Positions 5,072 to 5,804 of a stretch of 5,804 nt of DNA are shown piece after piece. The notes under the pieces were generated by a model, which ran no database searches, was not told where the DNA came from, and saw only the letters and a program-made list of their open reading frames with translations. Location: the NCBI GenBank assembly GCA_003647755.1, contig QMNL01000130.1:1-5804 (forward strand). The letters are read 5' to 3'. A program made the translations under genes and the position numbers. Positions within the stretch are counted from its first letter, which is position 1, and each line of letters begins with the position of its first letter. The stretch is from Candidatus Coatesiibacteriota bacterium. Lineage in GTDB: Bacteria; B130-G9.

Positions 5072-5431
5072 TCAAGAAGTGTCAGAACACGTCCCTATGA
5101 TCCCAATCTTTGATAGCTCAGAGCAAGTCTCGAACATGTGCATGGAAGTGCCCAGCAACGGCACGCGCATTTTCCTCGCAAGCTCGACCGTAGCGGTCTC
5201 TGGCTGTTTGCCCCGAACTATGATCACCCCTGAAAGGTCCGCTATCACCGCCGTGCGAACCACTTGCGAATTAGTCAGTCCAGTGATCAAGAGTATGCCG
5301 GACTTGGCGAAAGCCAGCACGTCGCTCATCAAGTCGCACGCGCTAGCAGTCGTTATCTCCCTCTCTAGCAGGGACTTGTCTCCGACAAGGACTTGAGCAC
5401 CTATTGCGTCAACTATGTCTCTTAGGCGCAC
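5072..5431 (-). CDS. DRTGG-domain protein, first copy
   Basis: A 119-residue soluble protein made of one DRTGG-type domain: opening RLRDIVDAIGAQVL, then ACDLMSDVLAFAKSG (31-45), ILLITGLTNSQVVRTA (46-61), ADLSGVIIVRGKQP (64-77) and VPLLGTSMHMFETC (90-103). The start is a GTG, 16 bp after the stop of the NuoE-like gene, with no strong ribosome binding site; no better start keeps the conserved opening. It is a paralogue of the protein at 2972-3319, sharing SDV, LSGVI and the closing P-L/I-x-T-S-E region. The GLTNSQVVRTA segment, absent from the other copy, is the part most likely to confer different ligand specificity. A ligand-binding or regulatory role is known only in general terms for the domain; a nucleotide ligand is inference. 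Confidence 0.8.
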   Translation of the reverse strand: MRLRDIVDAIGAQVLVGDKSLLEREITTASACDLMSDVLAFAKSGILLITGLTNSQVVRTAVIADLSGVIIVRGKQPETATVELARKMRVPLLGTSMHMFETCSELSKIGIIGTCSDTS

Positions 5432-5447
5432 GAGAGGTCTTGAGCCG

Positions 5448-5804
5448 TTATTTGGCCACCTCCTGAGGGAAGAGCTCCCCTACCTTTCCAATGCTCATGC
5501 GCCCATAATACTCGCCATCAACGACCACAACAGGCGCAAGCGCACAAGCCCCAAGACAGTGCACTGTCTGAACAGAAAACTCTTCCTTTAGCTCTTCAGA
5601 CCCTTCAACCCTACGTTTTATCTCTTCAAGTATCCGGCCAGCCCCTCGAACGTGACAGGCCGTCCCGGTGCACACCAAGATCGGTCGTTTCCGAGGTTGA
5701 AGACTGAACGATGTGAAAAACGTTGCTACGGAATAGACTTCCGATAATGGGACATCCAACATCTCGGATACACTCCGAAGCGCATCCTCAGGCAAGTGTC
5801 TGTA
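5448..5804 (-). CDS. NuoE/HydC-like [2Fe-2S] thioredoxin-fold subunit (5' end outside the window)
   Basis: The C-terminal 118 residues of a 24-kDa-type [2Fe-2S] subunit (NuoE, HydC, HndA or formate dehydrogenase gamma). Cluster ligands are C45 and C50 in VCTGTACHVRG and C83 and C87 in HCLGAC (positions in the visible fragment). The frame stays open to the window edge and reads YRHLPEDALRSVSEML, which matches the middle of the family (YLPEDAL). A TTG at 5795 is therefore not the start, and about 40 N-terminal residues are missing. In electron-bifurcating HydABC hydrogenases and complex I this subunit passes electrons next to the NuoF flavoprotein; no NuoF or HydA catalytic partner is visible here, so it is unclear whether it belongs to a larger complex encoded to the right or serves the sensory module. 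The stop lies 16 bp before the DRTGG gene, so it is probably co-transcribed with the following six genes. Confidence 0.92.
   Translation of the reverse strand, partial: YRHLPEDALRSVSEMLDVPLSEVYSVATFFTSFSLQPRKRPILVCTGTACHVRGAGRILEEIKRRVEGSEELKEEFSVQTVHCLGACALAPVVVVDGEYYGRMSIGKVGELFPQEVAK

Noticed and set aside
5793..5795. TTG at 5795 as the true start of the NuoE-like gene
   Set aside because: The reading frame continues to the edge with family-like residues, and starting there would leave out the conserved N-terminal helical part.

Overview
The window reads as a piece of genome from an anaerobic, fermentative or syntrophic bacterium of moderate GC. The evidence is a hexameric-type glutamate dehydrogenase, a NuoE/HydC-like [2Fe-2S] subunit, and an [FeFe]-hydrogenase-like protein embedded in signalling genes, a combination familiar from anaerobes such as Clostridia and Thermotogae and from many uncultured lineages. 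The taxon cannot be fixed from the sequence. The cluster of small palindromes at the left edge is the kind of extragenic repeat often seen in genomes of uncultured bacteria.

Layout. Positions 1-156 hold no gene but a dense series of short perfect hairpins, one with a T-rich tail that looks like a terminator for a gene lying off the left edge, plus a tandem 10-bp repeat. Positions 157-374 are the leader of the only forward-strand gene, a 418-residue glutamate dehydrogenase (375-1631) with a good ribosome binding site. A 50-bp convergent gap with two overlapping hairpins follows. All the rest (1682-5804) is one tightly packed reverse-strand operon of seven genes.

Read in its direction of transcription, the operon is: a NuoE/HydC-like [2Fe-2S] protein whose N-terminus lies off the right edge; a DRTGG-domain protein; an RsbT/RsbW-type stand-alone ATPase; a 439-residue [FeFe]-hydrogenase of the putatively sensory type (two ferredoxin clusters, an H-domain with altered active-site loops, and a C-terminal RnfB/CFeSP-type [4Fe-4S] domain); a second DRTGG protein; a PHP-domain phosphoesterase; and a histidine-kinase-type ATPase without a phosphoacceptor domain. 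Five of the six junctions overlap or are separated by 9 bp or less, and the other by 16 bp, so the products were probably selected to be made together.

The most interesting reading is a redox or hydrogen-sensing signalling module. The hydrogenase-like protein keeps all four H-cluster cysteines, but the proton-relay cysteine is replaced by valine, and two methionines of the active-site loops are replaced by Thr and Gln. Such an enzyme should turn over poorly and may act as a sensor. Its output could pass through the two GHKL ATPases, the two DRTGG ligand-binding proteins and the PHP enzyme, perhaps to control a NAD-linked electron-bifurcating hydrogenase suggested by the NuoE/HydC-like gene. 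The individual families are known and similar associations occur in anaerobes. The biochemical connections between them are inference.
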